Virus record (IMG/VR): IMGVR_UViG_3300032397_000035
Location: 1-40,690 of that record
Strand: one strand, 5' to 3'
DNA: 40,690 nucleotides
DNA from: a virus
Below are positions 13,430 through 22,545 of this stretch, in pieces; the stretch's first letter is position 1; every line of letters starts with the position of its first letter. The position numbers and the translations under genes were made by a program. Under the pieces are notes generated by a model, which made no database searches, was not told the DNA's origin, and saw nothing but the letters and a program-made list of their open reading frames with translations.

Positions 13430-13466
13430 TTTTATACTCCAATATATTTATATTATTTTAATTCAT

Positions 13467-14009
13467 TTACGTAGCACAAGCCCAAATTTTACCATATAAT
13501 TTTATTTTTAAATTAACATCAGATTCGGGATTAACACACCAAAAACACATACTTGTAACACCAGTATAATCACTTAATTTAATAATATTTATAAAATTTG
13601 TTCTCATAAAAGCAGATGTAAATGAAGATGTTATAATTTCAAAAAGTTTTGAACCACCAGAATGATATAATTCAAAATATAATCGTTTTTGTCCACTCCC
13701 AACAGTATTATTCCAACCGAAGTCCATATCAGCTAAATAAATTGGCATTCCGGCTGATATACGAGATAATCCTATAAGGCAATATTTATAAGAATTATCT
13801 AAAGGTAAAGTTAATAATTGTTGTGAGCCTAAAGCAATCGGTGTGTTGTCAAATTCTTCTGTTTCTGCATAATTGAAATTTAAGTGTGTTGCATTTATTG
13901 AATTTTCAACTAGAACATTAGTTGCAATTCTTATTCCCTCATCCATTTTATTTAAGTTCGTATCTGATAACGGAATTGTCGGCGTCCAGTTTACTCTTGT
14001 ATAAGCCAT
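13467..14009 (-). CDS. Tail-tip or fibre-associated protein
   Basis: 180 residues. The opening YTRVNWTPTIPLSDTNLNKMDEGI is the common start of receptor-binding or tail-appendage proteins that sit on the baseplate (TPLSxxNLNKMDxGI). The remainder is beta-rich with no catalytic signature. Placed between the tail-tip protein and the adaptor, consistent with a structural role. The specific function is inferred from this N-terminus. Confidence 0.65.
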   Translation of the reverse strand: MAYTRVNWTPTIPLSDTNLNKMDEGIRIATNVLVENSINATHLNFNYAETEEFDNTPIALGSQQLLTLPLDNSYKYCLIGLSRISAGMPIYLADMDFGWNNTVGSGQKRLYFELYHSGGSKLFEIITSSFTSAFMRTNFINIIKLSDYTGVTSMCFWCVNPESDVNLKIKLYGKIWACAT

Positions 14010-14012
14010 AAT

Positions 14013-15659
14013 TTACCACCCCTTTATATCGGTTCTCTGAACCTGTAATATCATATATTTATTTTTCAGCAAAGAATAATATTTATAGTCAATCTGTGTG
14101 CCAGTGCCTATAGTCCCTGAAGCCAAATCTCCACCCCACCAGCCAAGATAATTTATAAATATGTTTGCTTCCGTGTCAAATAAAACCGTATTCGTAATGA
14201 TTTTACTTGCGGTTATCGTTTGTGCTGTCCGATATTTACGCCCTACCTCAATACCTGTCACGGTATGCCAAGATAAATATTTAACTTCATCACCGGAAGT
14301 GAACATCGGATATAAAGTTTCCGAAGGGAATAAATCATCTGCCGGATAAAGTTTTTTAAATATATTCGGGACATCGGTTTCCTGCCAGGTCTTCGTAAAC
14401 CGAATTAGTTTTGTCACTTTATCCGAGATAGTGCTTTCGGACAGGTCTGCTTTTTCACTTGTGATTTTCTTGAAGAACTCACGCCATCCCCCGACCGCCT
14501 CGCCCGTGACTGCCGAAACTGAAAACTTAAAATGATTTTGTTTTTCGTCCTCTACCATTGAAACAGAAGTTATCAGCATATCGGTATCTAAAAAGTGTTC
14601 GGGTAAATCAGTATTGATAATCTGCCCGGCTTCTAAACTATTCTCAAGCGTGGTAAAAGAAACTTCCCTGCCCATAACCCCGAATTGCCGTAAAAGTTCA
14701 AGCGACATTTCAGAGATAGCCGTAATCGTGCTTAAACCCTCTTTTACTGCAACATTTTCATATTTGCCGGAGTTATCCTCAATTATGGAACGGTTACCTA
14801 TTTCGAGTTCGTCATCAGCACGCATTACAATCCCGAACTCGCCGATGTAAATTATCTTGACAACTGCGCCGGGCCCCGGAGCCGTCTCCGCATAGACCTC
14901 GTTTTTTCCTTTAGTCCAGTAAAATTGTTTACCCTCATCAACCTGCTTTATTCCGATAGTTTGTAAAACATAACCCCCGCCACTATCAACATATACCGCC
15001 GGAACTCTCAAAACATTGTAACCCAAGACAAAAGTTTTATTCACTCCGTCGGCAATTACTCTTTCTGTCTGTAAATCAGTTTCAGCCCTGCCCTTTGTTA
15101 TATACTGAACATTCCTGTAATTTTCCCTGTGTGATTTTACCGATAAATCTTTATAAGGAAAATTGTCATCCAAATCCAGAGGTGCAACTTCTTCCGACCG
15201 CTCTTTGATATATAATTTTTTGTCAAAATCCACATACCACACTGCCCCGATTTTATCTGCAATCCTTTTAAATACTTCTGTCGCAGGGACATAATTAAAT
15301 ACAATAGCTGGAATAATCAAATCCGATAATGCTATACTTCCTATCGTAATTTTATCCTGCGTCGAGCCGAGATAATTGTCTATAATATAATTTACAATAT
15401 ATCCGATGGTTCGATTTTCAAACGCTTCTGCAATTATACGCCTGTCAAGTATCTCGTGATGGTCTGAACAGTCAATCCGGTATCCGAGCCAGCCGGATAG
15501 CATCCCGTCAAGCCTTCTTTCTTGAACGGTTTCAAGAGTTCCCTTGAACAATAAATTGATATTGCCTCCCCTGAAAAACCACGCTTCAACAGGAAGCCCG
15601 GACATTATCGGACTATCAATTCCAGATGGCATCATTAAACTTCCCCAATCTTCTGACAT
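14013..15659 (-). CDS. Tail-tip / baseplate hub protein
   Basis: 548 residues. The first 370 residues look like a hub built of beta domains (FKGTLETVQERRLDG, EVFKRIADKIGAVWYVDFDKKLYIKERS), a layout of siphophage tail proteins that follow the tape measure. The remainder (SEKADLSESTISDKVTKLIRFTKTWQ) has a helical linker and a C-terminal beta domain. No hydrolase motif visible. It overlaps the preceding gene by one base. Confidence 0.7.
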   Translation of the reverse strand: MSEDWGSLMMPSGIDSPIMSGLPVEAWFFRGGNINLLFKGTLETVQERRLDGMLSGWLGYRIDCSDHHEILDRRIIAEAFENRTIGYIVNYIIDNYLGSTQDKITIGSIALSDLIIPAIVFNYVPATEVFKRIADKIGAVWYVDFDKKLYIKERSEEVAPLDLDDNFPYKDLSVKSHRENYRNVQYITKGRAETDLQTERVIADGVNKTFVLGYNVLRVPAVYVDSGGGYVLQTIGIKQVDEGKQFYWTKGKNEVYAETAPGPGAVVKIIYIGEFGIVMRADDELEIGNRSIIEDNSGKYENVAVKEGLSTITAISEMSLELLRQFGVMGREVSFTTLENSLEAGQIINTDLPEHFLDTDMLITSVSMVEDEKQNHFKFSVSAVTGEAVGGWREFFKKITSEKADLSESTISDKVTKLIRFTKTWQETDVPNIFKKLYPADDLFPSETLYPMFTSGDEVKYLSWHTVTGIEVGRKYRTAQTITASKIITNTVLFDTEANIFINYLGWWGGDLASGTIGTGTQIDYKYYSLLKNKYMILQVQRTDIKGW

Positions 15660-16210
15660 TAGTTTAAATCTCCATAATCTTCGCTATCAGTCACGGCTTG
15701 AGTTATCAGCCCGTAATCAATTTCTTCCCAATCCGGCAAAAAAGTCCCAATCGGCACAAGTAATTCAAAACCGAAATTTGACCTTGCGCTTATGCTGTCC
15801 TCAAAATTCAGCGTATTAACTTTAAGATAATTTATTATCTCAATATTTTTTATTCGCAAACTGACAAGTGTATTATCTTCAATTTGTATTCCTTCACTCT
15901 GTGGACTTTCGTCTGTCGGGTCGGTATATATTCCCTTATATGCAGAAACAGTAAAAAAACCATCACTATTTACAGGATAATATTTATTTGAAGTTTCGGC
16001 ATAGAATACCCCATTTCTGTAAATAATAAATCCGTCAATAGCAACTGTCGGATATTCCCATTCAATATTTCCAACTTCAATAATTAAATTAGTCGGAGCG
16101 TCTAAACTTGTTATCCTCTGCTTGACGCTAAAACTATCTAAAATAAAAATTTTATCAGGTACTATTTCCTGCTTAACTGTAAAACTATCTAAAATATTTA
16201 CATTACTCAC
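15659..16210 (-). CDS. Tail protein with fibronectin-III-like domain
   Basis: 183 residues. Residues about 35-95 (LDAPTNLIIEVGNIEWEYP ... GFIIYRNGVFYAETSNKYYPV) resemble a fibronectin type III fold. The N-terminus contains an internal repeat (ILDSFTVKQ, ILDSFSVKQ). Its place between tape measure and hub suggests a distal tail component. Not assigned to a named family. Confidence 0.6.
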   Translation of the reverse strand: MSNVNILDSFTVKQEIVPDKIFILDSFSVKQRITSLDAPTNLIIEVGNIEWEYPTVAIDGFIIYRNGVFYAETSNKYYPVNSDGFFTVSAYKGIYTDPTDESPQSEGIQIEDNTLVSLRIKNIEIINYLKVNTLNFEDSISARSNFGFELLVPIGTFLPDWEEIDYGLITQAVTDSEDYGDLN

Positions 16211-17088
16211 GGAATAATCTGCTCTCCCTCAATGTTTATGTTATTATAATGGTTTCCAATAGCCGATGTAGTGCCATTTGTTTTGACATATAAATTCAAG
16301 AAATCTACTTCGTTTTTATGCAATATTCCTGCATAATTTATTGTCTTTCCGTAAGTTATATTATCCGCAGATATTGTCATAAGTTCATCGCTGGAATTAT
16401 CACCTGTATTTTCTTTTACACTTGCCACTACATTCTGTATATCATAATCAATACCGTCATTTTTAATTTTAAACAATTTCGGAGTTCCGATTAAACCTTG
16501 CTTTGTAATATTTCCAATCCCAACATTAAACTTTTCTGCACTTGTCAATGGAGACGGCTCAGGATAATTCAAATAAGTATTTCCTAATGCAACTGGATTT
16601 GCAATTAAATTTATTTCACTTGCACCATCATAAATCTTAAAGGGGGAAGTTATTAAAGAGGTATCTATATAAGCAGATAATTCATTACATCCAACAGCAA
16701 CATCCCCGGCACCGAGATAATAAAATATCCACCTTATTGTTTGCTCAATATTAAATATCTTATAAAAAATCTGTCCTTGAGATGTTGAAACATATATTTC
16801 TGGAATAATAGTTGAATTACTATTTGCAATTGCTGGGTCTGCCGTAATATAAGAACTGACACTACCTTGAATTCCCGGAGTTGAACTATTATAACGAGTA
16901 AAGATTGCTTGAATATTCTTAATTTTATATAATTTTCCTAAATCAATTGCCCAATATGTATTAGGATTGTTAACATTATGAGGGGTATCCGTTGATATAG
17001 CTCTATCAATAATATTTGGAGCATTTATCCAACCTGCTCCTGCATTGTTACACCATCCTGCTACTGCCGGAATATGTATTCTACCCAT
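16207..17088 (-). CDS. Distal tail protein with discoidin-like domain
   Basis: 293 residues. NPNTYWAIDLGKLYKIKNIQAIF near residues 40-65 has the signature strands of an F5/8 type C (discoidin) carbohydrate-binding domain. The second half (KFNVGIGNITKQGLIGTPKLFKI ...) is a separate beta domain. Directly follows the tape measure gene, where distal tail proteins usually lie. Sugar binding is a family-based inference. Confidence 0.65.
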   Translation of the reverse strand: MGRIHIPAVAGWCNNAGAGWINAPNIIDRAISTDTPHNVNNPNTYWAIDLGKLYKIKNIQAIFTRYNSSTPGIQGSVSSYITADPAIANSNSTIIPEIYVSTSQGQIFYKIFNIEQTIRWIFYYLGAGDVAVGCNELSAYIDTSLITSPFKIYDGASEINLIANPVALGNTYLNYPEPSPLTSAEKFNVGIGNITKQGLIGTPKLFKIKNDGIDYDIQNVVASVKENTGDNSSDELMTISADNITYGKTINYAGILHKNEVDFLNLYVKTNGTTSAIGNHYNNINIEGEQIIP

Positions 17089-19295
17089 TATATTGCCGCT
17101 CCATATAATTTTAATACTGACGGAAAATTCTGTGCCGTGCTTTTTGCTATCTGCCTACCGTCAAGATTTATTATTATTGTCTGCTCACCGCCCATCATTG
17201 ATGATAATTTTGATAAAGGACTTATTACTTCCGGGTCTGTCATTGCACCTGCATTGTCTCCCACCATAGCAAGAGACGGCCCAAAAGCAAGACCGCCCTC
17301 TGCTAGAGCCGGAAGCGGTTGAGCGGCAACAAGAGCCAACTGCGCCGCACCCATAGCACCTACAATAACCGCAAGCGGAATTCCAAAAAATCCTGCCACT
17401 CCGATTGTTTTTGCTATTGCCTGAGCCGTATTGATTATTATATTAAAAATAGCAAGTGCCTTTTCTGTGACTGCCTGTTCTCTTGCCATTTTCTTTTTTT
17501 GTTTTGTAGTTTCTTCGTCAATAGATTTAATTGCCGATGCCTTTTCTTCTTCTGTCATCAAACTATTAGTCACGGCATCCTTTTTCTTTTGAGCGTCGGC
17601 ATCAATTTCCATTCCCTGATTAGTATAATATTGAGAGAATATAGAACCGAGTTGACTTGTCATATTAGATACTGTCTGCAAATATTCCTGTACCAATGCG
17701 ACCCGGCGTTCCCTTTCAAGTCCATCATAATATTCATTTATTTCATCTTCATCCAAACCTATTTCTTCAGCATTCGCAATCGCCAGTTTTCGCTCCTCAT
17801 CAAATATTAGTTTTTTATCTTCAAGTCCTTTTTTAATTTGGTCTCTAACTTTTTCTAATCTGTCGGCTTCTAATTGTTCTTGGTTATCATAATTTTTTCC
17901 AAGTTCATCATAAGCTAATGCCTGGTTTTCCTGTTCTATCTTTTCTTTTTCTGCGGAATATTCTTCAAGACCATTTAATACTTCATTATTATTTTCTTCT
18001 TCTAACTTTTCTTTATTATTATAATATTCGCCCAATGAATTAAACGACTCTTCATAATCCTCGTTTTCTTTTGCAAACATTTCTTCACGATGTTGATTTC
18101 TTAATTCAATAAATTCGTTATCTAATTCTAAAATTTCATTATTTATAGCACTCAAAGAATTTTTTAATCTATCGCCGAATTTCGGTATCCATCCGAGCAT
18201 TAAATTCATACCCTCTAAAATACCTTTTATTCCGAGTAATATAATTGTTTTAATTCCCATCCAAATTGACTGTGCCAAAAATTTTGTTTCTTCCCAGTGT
18301 TTCCAAAGCAAAACCCCGACTGCTATTAATGCAATTATTGCCGTTGCAACCCATAAAGGCGGGCCGCCGATTAATTGCCACGCTGTTTGAACTGCCGGAG
18401 CGAGTGCAATCATTTTTCCCAGCACCACCAGAAAAGTTCCAATCCCCAAAGCTACCGCTCCTATAACTGCAATACTTTTTGATAATCCGTCAAATAAAAT
18501 TTGATGTTCTTTTATCCATTCTCTGATATTTATTCCTATATCTTGAATTTTTATTATCATTTCAGAAACCATCGGCAATAAAGATGTTCCAAGTGTTTGA
18601 GCCAATGCTGTCGCACCCATTTTTAGTTTATCTAATTCATCCCCGAAACTTTCAGCATTTTTAACTTCTTCGGGCGTCAAAACTTTTGTATATTTATGCG
18701 CTTCTTGTTTTAACTTATCAAATCCCGCCGCACCGTCTGCCAACATAGGCAGGAGCGTAGTTCCAGACCGCCCGAATATATCCTGAGCTATTGCAGCCCG
18801 GGTGATTTCGTCTTTTACCCCTGCTACCCGTTTAGCGATTAAATCAAATTGCTCTTCTGGTTTTAAGCCCTGTAAATCTGTGACTGATAATCCGATACTT
18901 TTTAAACTTGCCGATGCTGTGTCCATTCCACTAGAAGCATCATAAATCGTAGCCGACATTTTCTTCATTCCAATTTCTAACTCGCCAAGTGAACCTCCGC
19001 TTAACTCTACGGCATATTTTAGTTCTTGTAAAGCAGTAGTTCCGAGACCTGTCCGCTGTGAAAGATTAAGAATTTCATCACTGGTATTAGCCAAAGATTT
19101 AACTGCAAAACCCATTGCTCCGACGATAACTCCGCCGAATATGGCAAACCCTTTTCCAATATCAGAAATCTGTTTACCCATTTTTTCAGCCAGAGCAGTA
19201 GTTTTCTCAAATTTCTTTTCAGCAAGTTCCATCTCAGTTAAAAACTTACTGCTTTTAGCTTCCAAAATTACAGATAATTTTCCTAATTCAGACAT
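17088..19295 (-). CDS. Tape measure protein
   Basis: 735 residues. Helical N-terminus (LEAKSSKFLTEMELAEKKFEKTT), hydrophobic blocks near 50-70 and 270-340 (IGAVALGIGTFLVVLG, ATAIIALIAVGVLLW), a Glu/Asn/Lys coiled coil at about 395-470 with three near-repeats (FNSLGEYYNN, LNGLEEYSAE, YDELGKNYDN), and a Gly/Ala-rich C-terminal hydrophobic region. This layout, size and position after the frameshifted chaperones identify it. Its length sets tail length. Confidence 0.92.
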   Translation of the reverse strand: MSELGKLSVILEAKSSKFLTEMELAEKKFEKTTALAEKMGKQISDIGKGFAIFGGVIVGAMGFAVKSLANTSDEILNLSQRTGLGTTALQELKYAVELSGGSLGELEIGMKKMSATIYDASSGMDTASASLKSIGLSVTDLQGLKPEEQFDLIAKRVAGVKDEITRAAIAQDIFGRSGTTLLPMLADGAAGFDKLKQEAHKYTKVLTPEEVKNAESFGDELDKLKMGATALAQTLGTSLLPMVSEMIIKIQDIGINIREWIKEHQILFDGLSKSIAVIGAVALGIGTFLVVLGKMIALAPAVQTAWQLIGGPPLWVATAIIALIAVGVLLWKHWEETKFLAQSIWMGIKTIILLGIKGILEGMNLMLGWIPKFGDRLKNSLSAINNEILELDNEFIELRNQHREEMFAKENEDYEESFNSLGEYYNNKEKLEEENNNEVLNGLEEYSAEKEKIEQENQALAYDELGKNYDNQEQLEADRLEKVRDQIKKGLEDKKLIFDEERKLAIANAEEIGLDEDEINEYYDGLERERRVALVQEYLQTVSNMTSQLGSIFSQYYTNQGMEIDADAQKKKDAVTNSLMTEEEKASAIKSIDEETTKQKKKMAREQAVTEKALAIFNIIINTAQAIAKTIGVAGFFGIPLAVIVGAMGAAQLALVAAQPLPALAEGGLAFGPSLAMVGDNAGAMTDPEVISPLSKLSSMMGGEQTIIINLDGRQIAKSTAQNFPSVLKLYGAAI

Positions 19296-19296
19296 C

Positions 19297-19934
19297 TTAT
19301 TTATTCCTTATTTTCCCACCGTATGCCATCGTCATTTGTTTAGCAAATTCTTTCATCTGTTCCCAACTCGAAACTGTCCTTTTTTCTTTACCCATAAAAT
19401 CATCAGGTTTATAAGTTTTTCTTTTCCGTGACCGGTTTACATTCGCTATCACGCAAGATATAAGAGCCGCATTATATTCAGCCAGCCTGTCGTTTATCCG
19501 TTTCCGTTTACACAATTCATCAAATTCAATAAGAGATAAATTCCAGAAATCATCTTCTGAAAGTTCTAAGTCAAACCTGCCAATAGCCCAGAAATCAATT
19601 AACCGTATTTTGGTTAGGTGTTTTTTTTTTCCGTATCCGTGCTTACTGGCATATTATCCGACTGAGCTTTCAATAATGACTTCTGAACATTCTCCATATT
19701 CTCAGGATTTATCAACTCCCCGACAACGCCAATAGGCAAGAGAGGGTCATCCTGAACCAGGGCCGCCCAGAGAAAAGCCCGTAAATCCAAAGCACTCATT
19801 TTTGACATATTCCTGCTGAAATCAAAAAAGTTTTTTCCTGTCACTTCCTCGAATTTCAACATCGTATTCAAGTTGAATACCAGTTTACGGACTTTGTCAA
19901 GTGTAATCTCTACCGTTTTTATATTTGCACCCAT
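19297..19934 (-). CDS. Tail assembly chaperone fusion made by -1 frameshift (G-T type)
   Basis: The frame after the slippery site is open from 19626 to 19297. It encodes IRLIDFWAIGRFDL ... FWNLSLIEFDELCKR ... YNAALISCVIANVNR, the classic T domain (FWxLTxxEFxxL, NAALIAxVIANxNR). It has no good start of its own, and its frame fits a -1 shift from the 19614-19934 gene at A AAA AAC. In lambda the ratio of G to G-T controls tail assembly around the tape measure. Start at 19934, shift at 19620-19626, stop at 19297. Confidence 0.85.
19614..19934 (-). CDS. Tail assembly chaperone (G type)
   Basis: 106 residues. The N-terminal half (VEITLDKVRKLVFNLNTMLKFEEVTGKNFFDF) and ALDLRAFLWAALVQDDP are typical of siphophage tail chaperones. 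It ends TEKKNT just after a run of ten A residues, where a minority of ribosomes should shift into the T frame. Lies between tail tube and tape measure genes. Confidence 0.85.
   Translation of the reverse strand: MGANIKTVEITLDKVRKLVFNLNTMLKFEEVTGKNFFDFSRNMSKMSALDLRAFLWAALVQDDPLLPIGVVGELINPENMENVQKSLLKAQSDNMPVSTDTEKKNT
19620..19626 (-). promoter_or_regulatory. Slippery heptamer A AAA AAC
   Basis: In the G frame the codons are GAA AAA AAA AAC ACC TAA. The heptamer A AAA AAC has the X XXY YYZ arrangement for -1 slippage, within a run of ten A. Shifting moves ribosomes past the TAA at 19614 into the T frame. No compact downstream pseudoknot was obvious by eye. Confidence 0.85.
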
Positions 19935-20345
19935 TTATACTCCAGCAGTAAATACAGGTTTTCCACTTATCTTCATTGTAGCAGAAAATCCGATTTTATC
20001 ATCATACGGAGCGGAACATTCAACACCGGTGACAATAGCCGTAAAAGTCCAATCAGAACTATCAAGAAAAACAATATTAAACTCTGCGGCAACGCCTGAA
20101 TTAAACGAAGCCAATAACGCCACCTGGCCAACATCGGCTTTAATAAAATTCCCTTCCATAGAAATTTCACCACCGTCTTTTATGCCTTGGATAAACTCAC
20201 GATAACCATCTGCCGAACTGTGACTTGTCACATCAATCGTATCAGCCGACATTCCAGGCCCACCGATATTCGTCAATTCACCCACTACTACCGGCCCCGT
20301 TGCATATTGTAATTTTGTACCGAAGCCACTTTTTGCATCACTCAT
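19935..20345 (-). CDS. Major tail tube protein
   Basis: 136 residues. The arrangement FGTKLQYATG ... VGELTNIGGPGMSADTIDVTSHSS ... GYREFIQGIKDGGEISMEGNF is typical of lambda gpV-type tube subunits, especially the DTIDVTSH and FxxGxxDxGEIxxxxNF segments. The C-terminus FSATMKISGKPVFT completes the beta sandwich. Placed just before the chaperones. Forms the tail tube around the tape measure. Confidence 0.9.
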   Translation of the reverse strand: MSDAKSGFGTKLQYATGPVVVGELTNIGGPGMSADTIDVTSHSSADGYREFIQGIKDGGEISMEGNFIKADVGQVALLASFNSGVAAEFNIVFLDSSDWTFTAIVTGVECSAPYDDKIGFSATMKISGKPVFTAGV

Positions 20346-20548
20346 TTTACCATACCTCCATTTTTTATTTCATTTATTTTTATATAATCAATAGAAGTCA
20401 ACGGTATATTATACACTCCGTTTTTATCAGCCATTGATATAAAATAAATTCCGTCTCTTACTTTTTCAATATCCGCTATGCCACAAAACTTATTCCCGAA
20501 TGAAGTCCGTATCTCAATATTATCACCGTCAGTAAAAAACTTTTTCAT
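20342..20548 (-). CDS. Small hypothetical protein in the tail module
   Basis: 68 residues, beta-rich with an SH3-like look (DGDNIEIRTSFGNKFCGIADIEKV ... IYFISMADKNGVYNIPLTSIDYIKI). Overlaps both neighbours by 4 bases. Not recognised; possibly a head-tail joining accessory. Confidence 0.65.
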   Translation of the reverse strand: MKKFFTDGDNIEIRTSFGNKFCGIADIEKVRDGIYFISMADKNGVYNIPLTSIDYIKINEIKNGGMVK

Positions 20549-20922
20549 TGATTATGCCATATTATAAAATCTAGCGGCAAGTGAAATATTTTAGTATCAT
20601 CTTCGTAAATATCATTTTCCCCTGCTGGAAGAACTGCCTGAATAGTCGGTCTGTCAATCCAATTTTCCATACAAGCAATTACTTGACTTCTTATATTTTT
20701 TGCCGCTATATAAGTTTCTGAATATACCGAAATCTGAAACCGTGTCATTGACAAATTACTAAACCCGGAATGTGAAGTATTCCGAACATCAGAAATTTTA
20801 TAATAAACAATAAACGGCTTCAATGTGCTCGCAGGTGCTTTTACCGGATATATCCGTGTGCTTACCAATGCAATCAATCCGGCATAAGTGCTTAATCGGG
20901 TATATAATAAATTCTCTATCAT
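20545..20922 (-). CDS. Tail terminator / completion protein (DUF3168-like)
   Basis: 125 residues. Starts MIENLLYTRLSTYAGLIALVSTRIYPVKAP and continues PFIVYYKISDVRNTS, FQISVYSETYIAAKNIRSQV and a beta C-terminus. This order is characteristic of DUF3168 / gpU-like tail terminators. Position directly before the tube gene agrees. Caps the tail tube at the head-proximal end. Confidence 0.8.
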   Translation of the reverse strand: MIENLLYTRLSTYAGLIALVSTRIYPVKAPASTLKPFIVYYKISDVRNTSHSGFSNLSMTRFQISVYSETYIAAKNIRSQVIACMENWIDRPTIQAVLPAGENDIYEDDTKIFHLPLDFIIWHNQ

Positions 20923-21119
20923 TTCTTTTTCTCAACCAGTTCATATCTTTTTATTATTGTGAATATTCTGAATATTTGTTTTTTTGTTGGTAAAAATTCT
21001 GCTGTTACATTAACCACATCATCCTCAGGAAAATGAATTGAAAAATTTTTACAATTTTTTAATCCTAAAATATTACATATTTTATTTACTGGATTATTTT
21101 CATCTTTCATCATTATCAT
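20919..21119 (-). CDS. Small hypothetical connector-region protein
   Basis: 66 residues, two or three strands and a helix (FSIHFPEDDVVNVTAEFLPTKKQIFRIFTIIKRYE). No family recognised. Its start overlaps the end of the gp10-like gene, and it overlaps the terminator gene by 4 bases. Confidence 0.6.
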   Translation of the reverse strand: MIMMKDENNPVNKICNILGLKNCKNFSIHFPEDDVVNVTAEFLPTKKQIFRIFTIIKRYELVEKKK

Positions 21120-21439
21120 TTAATTGCTTCCTGATATTGTTCTCTAAATAGTTCTCTTATTTTATCGTGGTTGTTATCTACCGCAGGGCGTAAATATGGC
21201 TGTGGGTCTTGTTTCGATGTTCCATATTCCACAAAGGGCGCATACTCGACATTCGTTCCTATCTTTACCCAGTTTTCTTTTACTATATGAGAAATAGAAT
21301 TTATTAATCTATAAGTATCATAAGGACATCTTGCTATTGCCTCACCCTCAACAAATATACCCACGGCCTCCAGCGCCCGTTCCTGTGCTTTCAATGTCTT
21401 CTCAATTATCTTTAATCCGTTCCATTCTTTTTTTATCAT
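21116..21439 (-). CDS. HK97 gp10-like head-tail protein
   Basis: 107 residues. AVGIFVEGEAIARCPYDTYRLINSISHIV followed by VKIGTNVEYAPFVEYGTSKQDPQPYLRPAVD is the hallmark of the HK97 gp10 family (CPxDTGxLxxSI; YAxxVEYGT; PYLRPA). The canonical DTG is DTY here. These proteins join the tail to the completed head. Confidence 0.85.
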   Translation of the reverse strand: MIKKEWNGLKIIEKTLKAQERALEAVGIFVEGEAIARCPYDTYRLINSISHIVKENWVKIGTNVEYAPFVEYGTSKQDPQPYLRPAVDNNHDKIRELFREQYQEAIK

Positions 21440-21756
21440 TTTATATACTCGCAGTCAATTTCCAAATGGACATTCATTGACATTACATTCTTAACAAATT
21501 TAATCAGGTATATATTCCCGTCAATTTTTGCCCGGTCTTTATCAGCCTGAATATCCGCAGGTAAAACATATATCCTATGGTCAGCGAAATAGTTTTGCTT
21601 TTCTGCGCTCACCCGCTCATCACCGGAAAGTGGTCTCAAACTTCCCGAAACTGTCAGGTGCGTTGCCCAGGCCGGAATCACCGCTCCCGTTGTATCCCTG
21701 CTTTCAGTTTTCCGTTCAAGCAAAATTGTCTTATTAAACCATTTTGTAATTGCCAT
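21436..21756 (-). CDS. Head closure / head-tail adaptor (SPP1 gp16-like)
   Basis: 106 residues. The segments TGAVIPAWATHLTVSGSLRPLSGDE, the YFADHRIYVLPADI stretch and YLIKFVKNVMSMNVHLEIDCEYI match the SPP1 gp16 / phage head-tail joining family: a small beta barrel that closes the portal channel. Order adaptor, closure, gp10-like, terminator is conserved in many siphophages. Confidence 0.8.
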   Translation of the reverse strand: MAITKWFNKTILLERKTESRDTTGAVIPAWATHLTVSGSLRPLSGDERVSAEKQNYFADHRIYVLPADIQADKDRAKIDGNIYLIKFVKNVMSMNVHLEIDCEYIK

Positions 21757-21788
21757 TTTTAGTGTTCCTATACCCTTTTAAGAGCACA

Positions 21789-22340
21789 TTATACGAAGTT
21801 AGTATATTTCCTTATCCCCGCCGTAATACTTGCCGGATAGCCCCCCGCCCCGACTTCACCTTTTGCCGAATTTTCATATGTCACCGAATGGTCGCCCAAA
21901 CTCTCGCTTTTTATTTCTTTTCCCGTGACATCTGCCTGCAACCTGTATCCTATCATCTGGATTGCAGTCAATTCAGAACCTTCCGGGTAAATAAAATAAA
22001 CCGCCGTATAATCTGCCGTTATTTTCTCTCCAACTGCCGGGGCCGTGGTAAAGGTTATAATACCTGACACGATATTAGCCGTATAAGCCGTTGTCAATGT
22101 GCCATTTATGTAAACCGTCAAACTCCCCGAAATAATAGGATGGTATTTTAGAGTAAATTCGGTTTCAGTATCATCACCATAACCCATCAATTCGCCTGAG
22201 GCAACTGTATCAAATGGTTTATTCCTTATTGATAAATATTCGCTTTCTACTAACGGAATTAATGCCGTTATAAGAGCGTCCTTTGAACTATCCGTTATAC
22301 TGAGTATCAATTTAACCTGTGCAAGTGTAGTAATAGCCAT
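21789..22340 (-). CDS. Head-tail adaptor (gp6/gp15-like connector)
   Basis: 183 residues from the ATG at 22340 (MAITTLAQVKLILSITDSSKD), preferred because GAGGTTAAATAAA precedes it. The N-terminal helices (DALITALIPLVESEYLSIRNKPF) match connector proteins that bind below the portal. An inserted beta domain (about 60-120, GYGDDTETEFTLKYHPI ... ITADYTAVYF) is unusual compared with the smallest adaptors. Confidence 0.75.
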   Translation of the reverse strand: MAITTLAQVKLILSITDSSKDALITALIPLVESEYLSIRNKPFDTVASGELMGYGDDTETEFTLKYHPIISGSLTVYINGTLTTAYTANIVSGIITFTTAPAVGEKITADYTAVYFIYPEGSELTAIQMIGYRLQADVTGKEIKSESLGDHSVTYENSAKGEVGAGGYPASITAGIRKYTNFV

Positions 22341-22341
22341 T

Positions 22342-22530
22342 TTATTTAACCTCAATTATCGGCAATTTAGTTTCTCTTAATATTTTTATTATATCCTGCT
22401 TATCCGTCATATATTTCCCGTCAATAAATTTCACTTTCAAATTGTAGATAAATAATTCAGGATAAACTTCACACCGGAAAGTAATCAATTCAATATTATC
22501 TCTATTTTTCGGCGGCCTGCCTCGTTTCAT
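22342..22530 (-). CDS. Small hypothetical protein after the capsid gene
   Basis: 62 residues with a basic start (KRGRPPKNRDN) and two beta segments (LITFRCEVYPELFIYNLKVKF, KYMTDKQDIIKILRETK). Similar short genes between capsid and connector often encode capsid-associated proteins, but no family is recognised here. Its end supplies the next ribosome binding site. Confidence 0.65.
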   Translation of the reverse strand: MKRGRPPKNRDNIELITFRCEVYPELFIYNLKVKFIDGKYMTDKQDIIKILRETKLPIIEVK

Positions 22531-22545
22531 AATTTTAGGATAAAG

